Part shown: piece by piece, positions 16,655-25,266 of the stretch
How the letters are laid out: every line of letters begins with the position of its first letter
Position numbering within the stretch: position 1 is the first letter of the stretch
From: Mycobacterium rhizamassiliense
GTDB lineage: Bacteria > Actinomycetota > Actinomycetes > Mycobacteriales > Mycobacteriaceae
NCBI RefSeq assembly: GCF_900157375.1
Contig: NZ_LT721901.1
Location: 1,511,606 to 1,575,605 of the forward strand
Length of the DNA: 64,000 nt
Direction: 5' to 3'
The notes under the pieces: generated by a model
The model's input: only the letters and a program-made list of their open reading frames with translations
Databases searched by the model: none
What the model was told of the DNA's origin: nothing
Program-made: the position numbers and the translations under genes

Positions 16655-17254
16655 TTATCTGCTGACCGTCGAGCCGGGCACGGCGAGCATGTCGAGATGA
16701 CGCTCGACGAGGTCTTGAAGCTCTCGGTGTCCTTGGGTGACCCCGATGGCAGATTCGTTGCCCAGACTGCGGGCGATCTGCGCGATGAGCATGGCGATGG
16801 CGACGGGCGGATAGGCATCCAGATCGACATCGCTGGCCCGCATTACCATCGTCGTCGCGGCTGTCTCGATATCGCGCACCCGTTCGGCATACGCCTTCAA
16901 TTCTGCTCCAATCACCTTGCGGTGATTGGCTAATGCCATGAACTCGGTGTTGAGGACAGTCCCGCGGACGTCACTGTTGATCTGCCAGAGTGCACGGATG
17001 GGATCGTCGGCGATCAGCGCCTTCCGCATCTGCTCGAGCGCGGCGTCGGCGCCCGCTTTCAGCACCTCGAGAAACAAATCGTCGGTCGTCGGGAAGTAGT
17101 AGTAGACGAGTGCTTGTTTGACTCCGACCCTGGCCGCGACATGGCGCGACGTGGCAGCTGCGTAGCCCTCTTCGTACATGATCTGCGCGGTCGCCTCGAC
17201 CAGTCGCCGTCGTGTCCCACCGTCATCGGCCTTGGTCTTTCGCGGTGCGGTCAT
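16655..17254 (-). CDS. TetR-family regulator of the P450/ALDH/SDR unit
   Basis: The product is 199 aa from ATG 17254 (MTAPRKTKADDGG); the open frame extends to 17338 but would run through the operator. The HTH is at about 20-65 (YEEGYAAATSRHVAARVGVKQALVYYYFPTTDDLF). It is divergent from the P450 gene with the 16-bp palindrome TTGATCGATCGATCAA between. The same core occurs upstream of the SDR gene behind it. It therefore likely represses itself, the P450-ALDH operon and the SDR. Confidence 0.87.
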   Translation of the reverse strand: MTAPRKTKADDGGTRRRLVEATAQIMYEEGYAAATSRHVAARVGVKQALVYYYFPTTDDLFLEVLKAGADAALEQMRKALIADDPIRALWQINSDVRGTVLNTEFMALANHRKVIGAELKAYAERVRDIETAATTMVMRASDVDLDAYPPVAIAMLIAQIARSLGNESAIGVTQGHRELQDLVERHLDMLAVPGSTVSR

Positions 17255-17322
17255 TGAGCGGCCCAGCAGAGCGTGCTTGACCGGTTTCTGCGGTGCGTGG
17301 TAAGCATGCAGTACCTTATCAT

Positions 17323-17338
17323 TTGATCGATCGATCAA
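17323..17338. promoter_or_regulatory. GATC-rich TetR operator in the tetR/P450 divergent promoter
   Basis: TTGATCGATCGATCAA is a perfect 16-bp palindrome, 69 bp upstream of the TetR start and 250 bp upstream of the P450 start. Its 14-bp core recurs at 16523-16536. Confidence 0.7.
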
Positions 17339-17587
17339 TATTCGAAGGAGAATTGTGGTCGGCTCGCGGACGGTGTGTGCAGACCTGGGCCCGAGCCGGT
17401 GTGGGCATGCTTATTGCCTCGATTCTGTGCCCAGCGTTGATCGCCGCAGCGACGGCACCGCCGTGTTGGGCGGGCTCATCCCCCGCGGTGCCGCGCGACG
17501 AGGCGCAGCCGGGTGCGCCGCCAACGCTTCGAATCTTGTCGACCCGGGTCGACATTTCGCCGTCTACCGTTTGGAGAGGTCGATCCC

Positions 17588-18871
17588 GTGACCGAATTGG
17601 CTGATATCGACTACTTCACGAACAGCGACATCGCCCAAAACCCTTACGCGTACTGGGAACAGTTGCGCAGCAGCCAGGGCCCTGTCGCGCGAGAGCCGCA
17701 TTACGGCGTCGTGGCCGTTACCGGGTACCAGGAGGTCCAGGCCGCGTTTAAGGATGTCGATTCGTTCTCCGCGGTGAACGCGATCGGCGGCCCGTTCCCT
17801 CCGTTGCCGTTCACCCCAGAGGGCGACGACATCAGCGACCTGATCGAGGCGCATCGCCACGAGTTCCCCATCTTCGAGCACATGGTTGTGATGGACCCGC
17901 CGCAGCACACCAAGGCGCGGTCTCTTCTCGGTCAACTCTTGACGCCACGCCGACTCAAGGAGAACGAGGAGTACATCTGGAGGTTGGCCGACCAGCAGTT
18001 CGACGAGTTCATCGACATTGGGCGCTGCGAATTCCTCGGCGAGTTCGCCAAACCCTATGCGACGCTTGCTATCGCGGACCTGCTTGGCGTGCCTGATGAG
18101 GATCGACCGAAGCTGCGCCGTAACCTCGGGGCGGGCAGCGGCCCCGATTACCACGTCGGTTCCCTGGACTCGACGCCTGTCGGCAGCAACCCGCTGCGGT
18201 ACCTCGATGATCTATTCAGCGGCTACATCGCCGACCGCCGCCAAAGCCCGCGCGACGACGTCCTCACCGGGCTGGCCACCGCGACCTACCCCGACGGATC
18301 GACTCCACCGTTACTCGAAGTCGTCCGTCCTGCAACGTTTTTGTTCGGCGCTGGGCAGGAGACGGTCGTCAAGCTGCTCAGCTCCGCGGTCCGGGTGCTC
18401 GGTGATCAACCCGAACTCCAGGACCGGCTGCGCGCAGACCGGTCCCTGATCGCCGCATTCATCGAGGAATCACTGCGCTTCGAAAGCCCGACCAAGGTCG
18501 ACTTCCGGCTCGCCAGGAAAACCACGACACTCGGCGGCGTACCTATCAAGGCCGGCGCCGTCCTGATGCTGTGCCTCGGTGCCGCGAACCGTGATCCCCG
18601 CAAATTCGACCGGCCCAACGAGTTTCACCTCGACCGCAAGAACGTGCGCGAACATATCGCGTTCGGCCGCGGTATCCACACTTGCGCAGGCGCACCTCTG
18701 GCGCGTGTCGAAGGACGCGTGACTATCAACCGCCTGCTCGACCGGGCGACGGAATTTCATATCAGCGAGACACAGCACGGACCCCGCAAGCAACGTCGCT
18801 ACGGCTACGAGCCGACGTTTTTACTACGCGGGCTTACCGAGCTGCACATCGAATTCACCGCAGCCGTCTAA
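17588..18871 (+). CDS. Cytochrome P450
   Basis: The product is 427 aa from GTG 17588, with GGAGAGG upstream. The heme loop FGRGIHTCAG places the axial Cys at 366. The I-helix contains LFGAGQETV, with the Glu-Thr pair typical of many mycobacterial P450s, and the K-helix ExxR is in EESLRFES. The N-terminus is soluble, as expected of bacterial class I P450s that need ferredoxin and reductase; no ferredoxin gene is adjacent. It is the first gene of an operon with an ALDH (38 bp gap) under a divergent TetR. It probably hydroxylates the substrate whose alcohol is then oxidised by the SDR and ALDH. Confidence 0.92.
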   Translation: MTELADIDYFTNSDIAQNPYAYWEQLRSSQGPVAREPHYGVVAVTGYQEVQAAFKDVDSFSAVNAIGGPFPPLPFTPEGDDISDLIEAHRHEFPIFEHMVVMDPPQHTKARSLLGQLLTPRRLKENEEYIWRLADQQFDEFIDIGRCEFLGEFAKPYATLAIADLLGVPDEDRPKLRRNLGAGSGPDYHVGSLDSTPVGSNPLRYLDDLFSGYIADRRQSPRDDVLTGLATATYPDGSTPPLLEVVRPATFLFGAGQETVVKLLSSAVRVLGDQPELQDRLRADRSLIAAFIEESLRFESPTKVDFRLARKTTTLGGVPIKAGAVLMLCLGAANRDPRKFDRPNEFHLDRKNVREHIAFGRGIHTCAGAPLARVEGRVTINRLLDRATEFHISETQHGPRKQRRYGYEPTFLLRGLTELHIEFTAAV

Positions 18872-18909
18872 CAGATGGCCGTACGCGCAAACCCGACGAA
18901 GGGCCGACC

Positions 18910-20361
18910 ATGACGATGCAGAACGTCCTGAATGAGCTCCGCGACCGGCCCGGCACCGGCGAGGTGATCCCGATCATCAACCCGGCAACCGAGGAACAAA
19001 TCGCCGAGTTCAAAGACTGCGGCCCCGAAGCCGTCAATGAGGCCGTCGCTCGAGCCAAGCAGGCGTTCGAAGCCGGCGTCTGGGCTGGACTACCTGCGCG
19101 CGAACGAGCCAAAATCATGTGGCGCATCGCCGACCTCATCGACGAGCATGCCGACGAACTCGCTCGGATCGATTCGTTGAACACCGGCATGCCGCTCGTG
19201 CAGGCAACACTAGGCCTATCAAATTGCGCCGAGTTCTTCCGGTACCACGCGGGCTGGTGCACAAAAATCAACGGCAACGCCTTTGACATCAAGACCGCAG
19301 GTATCGCATCGGATGCATGGGTCGACATGCACACCTATACACGCAAGGAGCCCTATTCCGTTGTGGGACTGATCTTCCCGTGGAATGGGCCTATCTTCAA
19401 CGCCTGCGCCAAGCTGGCACCCGCTCTGGCAGCCGGCTGCAGCATGGTCGTCAAACCCGCCGAAGAAACACCACTGTCGGCTCTACTCCTGATGAGGCTC
19501 ATCACCCAAGCGGGCGTACCCGAGGGCGTCGTGAACCTGTTGACCGGCTACGGCCACACCGCCGGAGCAGCGATCACCGCACATCCCGACGTCGAGAAAG
19601 TCGCGTTCACCGGGTCCACGGAGATCGGAAAGGAGATCGTCCACGCTGCAGCAGGCAACCTCAAAAAGGTGGCACTCGAACTTGGCGGCAAGTCGCCAGT
19701 GCTGATCTACGACGACGCCGACCTCCGCAAGGCCATCGTCACGGCAGCCATGGGCATCTTCGTGCACTCAGGGCAGGGCTGCGTGTGCGGCTCACGAATC
19801 TTCGCCCAGCGTGGCGTCTACGAACAGGTGGTCGAGGGCATAGCCGCCGTCGCCAACAAAATGAAACTGGGCAGCCCCGACGAAGACGGCTGCGCAAGTG
19901 GACCACTCATCAGCGCCAAACAGCTCACCCGCGTGCTGGGATATATCGACGAAGGCAAGTCCGGCGGCGTCGAAATCATTACCGGCGGGTATCGCCTGGA
20001 CCGCAAAGGCTACTTCGTTCACCCCACCGTACTAACCAACGTCGACCCCGGCATGCGGCTATACCAAGAAGAAATCTTCGGGCCCGTCGTCACCATCACA
20101 CCATTCGACGACGACGAAGCCATCGCAATGGCCAACGACACCACCTACGGACTAGCCGCCGCCGCCTGGACCAACGACCTCAGCCGAGCGCACCGACTCG
20201 GTAAACGCCTGCACGCAGGAACCGTAAGCATCAACTGCCAATTAGTCTTTGACCACGCCGTCCCCTTCGGTGGATACAAACAATCCGGCTGGGGCTACGA
20301 ACACGGTCACGAAGGCATCGCGTCCTACCTCAAGACCAAATCGGTATGGGCGCAAATTTAA
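18910..20361 (+). CDS. NAD(P)-dependent aldehyde dehydrogenase
   Basis: The product is 483 aa from ATG 18910 (MTMQNVLNEL). Motifs are FPWNGPIFNACAKLAPALAAG, FTGSTEIGKEI, the base Glu in VALELGGKSP, Cys291 in HSGQGCVCGS, and EEIFGPVVTITPF. The C-terminal GGYKQSGWGYE is complete. It follows the P450 by 38 bp and likely completes oxidation to a carboxylic acid. Confidence 0.92.
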   Translation: MTMQNVLNELRDRPGTGEVIPIINPATEEQIAEFKDCGPEAVNEAVARAKQAFEAGVWAGLPARERAKIMWRIADLIDEHADELARIDSLNTGMPLVQATLGLSNCAEFFRYHAGWCTKINGNAFDIKTAGIASDAWVDMHTYTRKEPYSVVGLIFPWNGPIFNACAKLAPALAAGCSMVVKPAEETPLSALLLMRLITQAGVPEGVVNLLTGYGHTAGAAITAHPDVEKVAFTGSTEIGKEIVHAAAGNLKKVALELGGKSPVLIYDDADLRKAIVTAAMGIFVHSGQGCVCGSRIFAQRGVYEQVVEGIAAVANKMKLGSPDEDGCASGPLISAKQLTRVLGYIDEGKSGGVEIITGGYRLDRKGYFVHPTVLTNVDPGMRLYQEEIFGPVVTITPFDDDEAIAMANDTTYGLAAAAWTNDLSRAHRLGKRLHAGTVSINCQLVFDHAVPFGGYKQSGWGYEHGHEGIASYLKTKSVWAQI

Positions 20362-21030
20362 CGGCGCAAAGCACAGGAATTCGCTGGCCGGTAACGCCCG
20401 CGGTTGGTCTTGATTTCGGCGAGGCCATTGCGTCGACGAACCATTCGTAGCTAAAGATCAAACCCGAATATCTGCGGCGGTGCACGAAGAGTGAGGTCGA
20501 ACAGGCGCGCTTAAACGCTTCGCTGCGCGCACCCTGTCACGGTCACGACTGTTGTTGTTGTCACGACGACCACTTGTTTTTGTTTGTGTGTGCGGCGCTG
20601 CGCTGCGCAACAACAACGGTGTGCCAACAGCAGAAACGTCCGCCAGGGAGCGGCTTGCAATAGCGCCACCGCTGACACAGCCCCAGCAGATTCCGACCGC
20701 TCTACACCCGCCGCGGGCCTATACGAACACTTTGCTCCACGCAGCGAAGCACTGCTAGATCAGCGTGTCACGTCAATGGCCCCGTCGTAAAGAAATCACC
20801 AAACGCCAGAGCCCGAATACGTCGATCGCTTAGAAGTTTCCGATCTTGCCGGCGGATCCGCCATCTCAGCGTCACGAAAATCGGAACTCCGCCACCTATA
20901 ACCGGAACCTACACCTAGAAACTTGGTCCTCGACGACTACCTCACCACGTGCGCCGCTGAGACCCTCAGCGCTTGCCCTCACGGAGAAGTACTTGCCTGC
21001 GTCGAGCCGAGCCGCGCATGTCTCACCAAA

Positions 21031-21077
21031 ATGTCCAATTGGACATCGTGTGGACATTTCATTTGAGAATTGGACAC
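21031..21077. promoter_or_regulatory. TTGGACAT palindrome and phased half-sites
   Basis: ATGTCCAATTGGACAT (21031-21046) is a perfect 16-bp palindrome. Related half-sites GTGGACAT (21050-21057) and TTGGACAC (21070-21077) follow at 11 and 20 bp, about one and two helical turns. ATTTGAGAA is repeated at 21061 and 21081. This looks like a multi-site regulator-binding region upstream of the HEPN gene. Confidence 0.5.
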
Positions 21078-21096
21078 GGGATTTGAGAACCTACTG

Positions 21097-21189
21097 TCGA
21101 GATGCAGTGAAGATTGACAAGACACGCCTGGCTACTTTGACAAAACTTCGGCGTGTCGCGAGGGCTTGCTAATCTTCGCTGCAAAACGC
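21097..21189. repeat. Left copy of 93-bp island-flanking direct repeat
   Basis: It aligns without gaps to 42893-42985 (offset 21796), with about 14 mismatches. It contains two potential hairpins: GACACGCC (21121-21128) with GGCGTGTC (21150-21157), and GCGAGG (21158-21163) with CTTCGC (21174-21179). It lies upstream of the HEPN gene. It may be an attachment-type site or a structured element; no recombinase gene is in the window. Confidence 0.7.
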
Positions 21190-21293
21190 CAGGTCACGCA
21201 CTTTGTTCTTATCTCGGTACGGGACTTAGCTCACGGCATGCGTCGCGACGCCGCCCGGGGCCAGTCGACTCTCCGGCGCAATACCTTGGTCTA

Positions 21294-22400
21294 ATGACTA
21301 CCACCAAGTGGGACGCGATCCTTCGCTGTCAGACATGGCACATGTGGCCTGAAACATTCTCGGGGCGAGTCTGGCGTGTGCCGGTCGACTACGGAGCCCA
21401 CTCGCCCCTTCTTGCAGAAGTGTTCCTAGACACGTACTTACCGCGATCGGACGCGGCAACTTTCGTCCCAGAAGCGACCGACTGTGGTCCGGAGCTACCG
21501 AACGACTTGCTATTGGGTTTGCACCGAGTGGGAGACACATTCCTCAAGACTCCAGAGGATGTCGTCCCGCTGGTGCCCCCTCGGCGACACGCGATGCGGG
21601 GCGAGCTAGACATCATCCTGGATTTTGATTTTGATGAGGACCCTCTTCCGGCAGTATTGGCTGAACGACTACGTGACACCGCCTACGAAATCTTGGCGCT
21701 GTTGAACATCCACCTCCGAGACTTCTTGGTCCCAGCGATGCCTTTCCAAATCAGGAAACTAACGGACGATGGTCATGCCGACGTGAAGTTCATTCGTACG
21801 ATCGCTGTTCAGGACCGCGTGGAGCTGGGTGTGGACCTGTTAGCCCTTTCAATGGGCGACATCGCAAGCTTTCTATACGGTTCCATCAATAGTGCTAAGT
21901 TCCGAACAGCACTGGAGCTCTACGCGGCGCACTTCAACGAACGCCAGATGCGCGTCCGATTCCTCTTGTTGGTCATCGCAATGGAAGCGTTGGCGGATGA
22001 GTCGCCGAAAGATCAACCAGCTCTTGGGTTGGTCGAACGTTGGATCGCCGAACTCAACGAAGAGAAAGCTAAGCACGGCAAATCTTCCGGCGGTTACCGG
22101 AGCCTTGACTCTCTTGGCGGCCAGCTTAATTCGCTCAGAAGTAAGTCGATAGGCGCCCAGATAGGTGACCTATTCGCGGAGGTTCCCGGACTCACCGAAG
22201 CCGGGTTGGCTGATATGAAGAAGAGGGCCAAGGCCGTATACAACAAGCGGAGCAAGCTCGTGCACGACGGATATGTACCGCCAGCCGAGCTTCCGGACCT
22301 CGAGAAGGAAGCGCGGACGCTGGTGGAAACGTTGTTTCGAGCTGCCATCGCGCGAAGCGAACGACCACCAGGACTGAAGACTGTGAGGTCTAAAAGCTAG
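21294..22400 (+). CDS. HEPN-domain protein (Apea-like), putative RNase effector
   Basis: The product is 368 aa from ATG 21294. The C-terminal third carries the HEPN catalytic motif R-x4-H in NKRSKLVHDG (R319, H324), preceded by a helix with FLLLVIAMEALAD, as in Apea-HEPN proteins. The N-terminal two thirds are an unassigned alpha/beta region, probably sensing. HEPN proteins of this layout are metal-independent RNases in abortive infection and toxin systems. It is convergent with the DUF4365 gene; the two stop codons are only a few bases apart. Codon use is less GC-rich than in the catabolic genes, in keeping with acquisition. Confidence 0.7.
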   Translation: MTTTKWDAILRCQTWHMWPETFSGRVWRVPVDYGAHSPLLAEVFLDTYLPRSDAATFVPEATDCGPELPNDLLLGLHRVGDTFLKTPEDVVPLVPPRRHAMRGELDIILDFDFDEDPLPAVLAERLRDTAYEILALLNIHLRDFLVPAMPFQIRKLTDDGHADVKFIRTIAVQDRVELGVDLLALSMGDIASFLYGSINSAKFRTALELYAAHFNERQMRVRFLLLVIAMEALADESPKDQPALGLVERWIAELNEEKAKHGKSSGGYRSLDSLGGQLNSLRSKSIGAQIGDLFAEVPGLTEAGLADMKKRAKAVYNKRSKLVHDGYVPPAELPDLEKEARTLVETLFRAAIARSERPPGLKTVRSKS

Positions 22401-22403
22401 GCG

Positions 22404-25193
22404 CTAAGAATTGTCGCCGAGATACGCACTGGCCCGTCGTCGTATGAACGACGATGCGTGGTCGCGAAGAAGCATCGCGATCTCGTCGAGCTCGTGATTG
22501 CGGTCTGTTCCGCCGAGTCGCGCAGCTACCGCGTGGGCGGCAGACATCCCACTAGATTCAATTAGTCGTCGCAGCAACACTTTCACTAGACCGTTACTAG
22601 GCTCCTCGCTCAGCCAGCCGACGAGCAGGTTTGCAACGGCTCCGCCAACACGAGGATCGCTGTCGTGTCCGATCGCGGCAAGAGCGTCGAGCTTTTCGAC
22701 TCGCCGGCCAACTGATAACACTTGTGCGGCGCCGACCCGTTGCTCAGATGACCCGAGTGTCAGGTCCCAGAGTTCGCTTTCGTTCACGCTGCCTGGCCGC
22801 AACATCTCAAGAGCTGCTGCGGCGTCGCCGCGAATGTCGGGATCGCCTGTCAATGACGAAGTTCGGGGCGCGGACGTCATAAGCGCTCGCAGCACAGGCT
22901 CGAGCGTGTCAGTTACATCCGAGGGCACATGTGACGCGAGCCGGTACAGTATCTGCAGCGGCCGCTTCAGGTGATAGGTGAAACCACCTGTAGTGCTTAA
23001 GATTTCGATGATAGGCTGCCAATCCGCGCGATTTGGGTGCCACGCGTTGACGATGATCAGGCTACCGGCCGGCTGCCGCCCGCCACGTCCGCTCTGCCCG
23101 GATTTGATCCGCGAGACCTCCGCCAAGACAGCGGTTGCCAGTCCTGCAACGAGAGAAGTTACAGTGTCGGCGCTCAGGTCTCGGACGTCGCCATACGCTT
23201 CGAGCGCGGCCCAATCACCTTGTACGATGCGCTCTTCTAGACCGAGTCTGTGCGATTCATCGGCTCCGGCGATGACCGATTCGAATTCTTCTTTCAACTC
23301 GAAGTTGTCGTCGGATCTGCTACGGATGGAAGTGATATCGGAGGGTCTCCACGCTTCTAGTGGGATTTGATAGACGACTTTCGCGTAACCATGGGCCACT
23401 GCCTGATCCTTTTGCGTTGGTGCGCAGACTACGTGAGCTATGACTGATCGCAGACCGTCGTCGGACAGAGCGGGAACGAGGCTTGCCAGCATGTCGAGAA
23501 GGACCTCGGCGACGAAGAACGACGGCTTGAGGCGTTGCCGCAAGGTATTTGGATCATCGAGGACGTTCAGTGCCCACCGTGCATGCTCATCCGCCTCGGC
23601 AACAGGAATGACATCGGCAGCTTGCTCGATGAACTCAATGTTCGATCTGAGGGTCGTGCGAGTTGACGCCTCCAGGTCGACCAGGTTGCAGCATTTGCGA
23701 GTTGCAGAAATCGAACCCGACCGCAGAATGCTGGGAACTGCCAGGGCAATCGATTCCGTGTCGCCAGCGGCCCGCAGGAGAGAGAGTCCGGAGTACGTAC
23801 CGTTAGCGTCATTCTCCGAGGTCGTCAGGGTGTGCTGGCCCAGCTGAGATGTTGCGGCGCGCCAGGATCGGTGGTCGCCGGTTGCTCCCGCGATGAGCGC
23901 CGCCGCGCGTAGACGTAGCCATGTCTGATCGGTCTTGCCCCACGTGATCGATCGATCCTGTGCCCATTTCTTGAAGTCTTCGGAGGCCTTGGACTCAAGG
24001 CCGGCAGCGATTTCCTGCGTTCGCCACCACGCGGCCAACGTGTCTCGACCTGCGACCACGTCTGAAATCGGACTGGCGCCCCAATCGCTGAGGGAAAAAA
24101 TTAGATCCGCGGCTGCTCCGACGATTGCCATCGCCGTGGGATCGGCTGGGTGAGTCCGGCGAAGCGCTTGGACGCGGACGGCCTGCTCAATTGAGCGCTC
24201 GATTTCGCCGATCTCCGCCAGGCATCTCGCGCTATGGATGATTAACCACGCGTGGTCGATCGGGGCGTAGTCGTCCGATTCGAGCACCGATTCAAGCATG
24301 GTCAGGGCTTCCGACGGCAGGTTGGATTCGACCAGGAGCGCGACCGAAATCGCAGCTGCCGCAGCTCGTTCCGCGGCGGTCGCGGTACCGTCGAGGGCCA
24401 GTTCGCGAATGGCGTCAAGGTCCCCGCCTTCTGCTACGCGCTGATAGAGCGCTGCGTAGAACCGCCAGTTCCAGTCCGGAGATTCCCGACATGCGTTGAG
24501 GTCTGGCGCGTTACTAGCGTGGTAGGGAGATCGTGACCGCTGAAGCACCTCCGGGCGCATCTTAATTAGAAGCGCGATTGCTTGCTCTGCGGAAAGCTGT
24601 TCCATGGGGGCGTTTTCGTGCGGTGCGATGAGCCGAGGCGTCAGGAGCGCGTATCGCAGGCGGTCCGGTCCAAGGATGTTTTGCCCACCTTGCCATACGC
24701 TGCCTTCCCATTGGGCTGGCTGGCGCTCCCCTAGCGCAATCTCCAGCAGCGCGTCTAGATGGTCAGCGTCGATCCGGTTAGCCACTGGAACAAGAATTTT
24801 CGATCCTCTGCCGGTTGAGACGATTCGGTCACGTGTTAAATGCACCCAATGGGATGCATCGTTCTCAAGATCGTGGAGCACTAAAATGTGCGGCACGTTG
24901 TGCTCGATCCAATACTTGAAATGATCGCCATCGTTGTCGGAGTACCACCACCCAACGGTCTCACCGACGTCATCGTGTGCGGGTCGGGCGAAAAAGGACG
25001 CCCCTGTCTTCACTTGGGCGCCGACGAGTGCCCCAAGGTCGAAGCGACGGACGTCGCGCGCCATCAGCCAAAGATCGGTGCCGAGGTCATGTTCTGTGGG
25101 GTTTCGTGACACACCCCAGTTCAAGCTAATGAATTGTCGCTCGACGGCTGTCTGGCCTTGAGCGCCTGTTAACCCGGATTGGCCAGCTCTCAT
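22404..25193 (-). CDS. DUF4365 nuclease-like domain fused to a long helical-repeat region
   Basis: The product is 929 aa from ATG 25193, which has GGGGAGAG seven bases upstream. The N-terminal 150 aa match DUF4365, a PD-(D/E)xK-like fold: a Glu in TAVERQF, Asp in HDLGTDLW and QVK in LVGAQVKTG form the putative active site. The remaining about 750 aa are Ala/Leu-rich helical repeats of HEAT or TPR type. Such nuclease-plus-repeat proteins are frequent in defence islands. The broken DUF1883-TIR gene lies 73 bp upstream on the same strand, so the two probably formed an operon. Cleavage activity is inferred, not shown. Confidence 0.6.
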   Translation of the reverse strand: MRAGQSGLTGAQGQTAVERQFISLNWGVSRNPTEHDLGTDLWLMARDVRRFDLGALVGAQVKTGASFFARPAHDDVGETVGWWYSDNDGDHFKYWIEHNVPHILVLHDLENDASHWVHLTRDRIVSTGRGSKILVPVANRIDADHLDALLEIALGERQPAQWEGSVWQGGQNILGPDRLRYALLTPRLIAPHENAPMEQLSAEQAIALLIKMRPEVLQRSRSPYHASNAPDLNACRESPDWNWRFYAALYQRVAEGGDLDAIRELALDGTATAAERAAAAAISVALLVESNLPSEALTMLESVLESDDYAPIDHAWLIIHSARCLAEIGEIERSIEQAVRVQALRRTHPADPTAMAIVGAAADLIFSLSDWGASPISDVVAGRDTLAAWWRTQEIAAGLESKASEDFKKWAQDRSITWGKTDQTWLRLRAAALIAGATGDHRSWRAATSQLGQHTLTTSENDANGTYSGLSLLRAAGDTESIALAVPSILRSGSISATRKCCNLVDLEASTRTTLRSNIEFIEQAADVIPVAEADEHARWALNVLDDPNTLRQRLKPSFFVAEVLLDMLASLVPALSDDGLRSVIAHVVCAPTQKDQAVAHGYAKVVYQIPLEAWRPSDITSIRSRSDDNFELKEEFESVIAGADESHRLGLEERIVQGDWAALEAYGDVRDLSADTVTSLVAGLATAVLAEVSRIKSGQSGRGGRQPAGSLIIVNAWHPNRADWQPIIEILSTTGGFTYHLKRPLQILYRLASHVPSDVTDTLEPVLRALMTSAPRTSSLTGDPDIRGDAAAALEMLRPGSVNESELWDLTLGSSEQRVGAAQVLSVGRRVEKLDALAAIGHDSDPRVGGAVANLLVGWLSEEPSNGLVKVLLRRLIESSGMSAAHAVAARLGGTDRNHELDEIAMLLRDHASSFIRRRASAYLGDNS

Positions 25194-25266
25194 TCGTTTG
25201 CTCTCCCCTTGGTCCGTAGTCGCCGCCGGTTTGCAGGATGCTGTGGACCTCGACGCCACGACGGGC

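Larger units (their letters stand above)
20362..21293. other. Long non-coding stretch at the left edge of the defence island
   Basis: I see no convincing gene in these 932 bp; short frames here are low complexity. GTTGTTGTTG (20551-20560) and CAACAACAAC (20608-20617) are complementary. A cluster of TTGGACAT-type sites lies at 21031-21077, and the left 93-bp island repeat is at 21097-21189. The base composition is less GC-rich than the catabolic genes before it. The junction between ancestral and acquired DNA probably lies here. Confidence 0.5.

Noticed and set aside
23943..23957. GATCGATCGATC run resembling the TetR operator
   Set aside because: It lies inside the coding region of the 929-aa protein and lacks the outer T/A symmetry.
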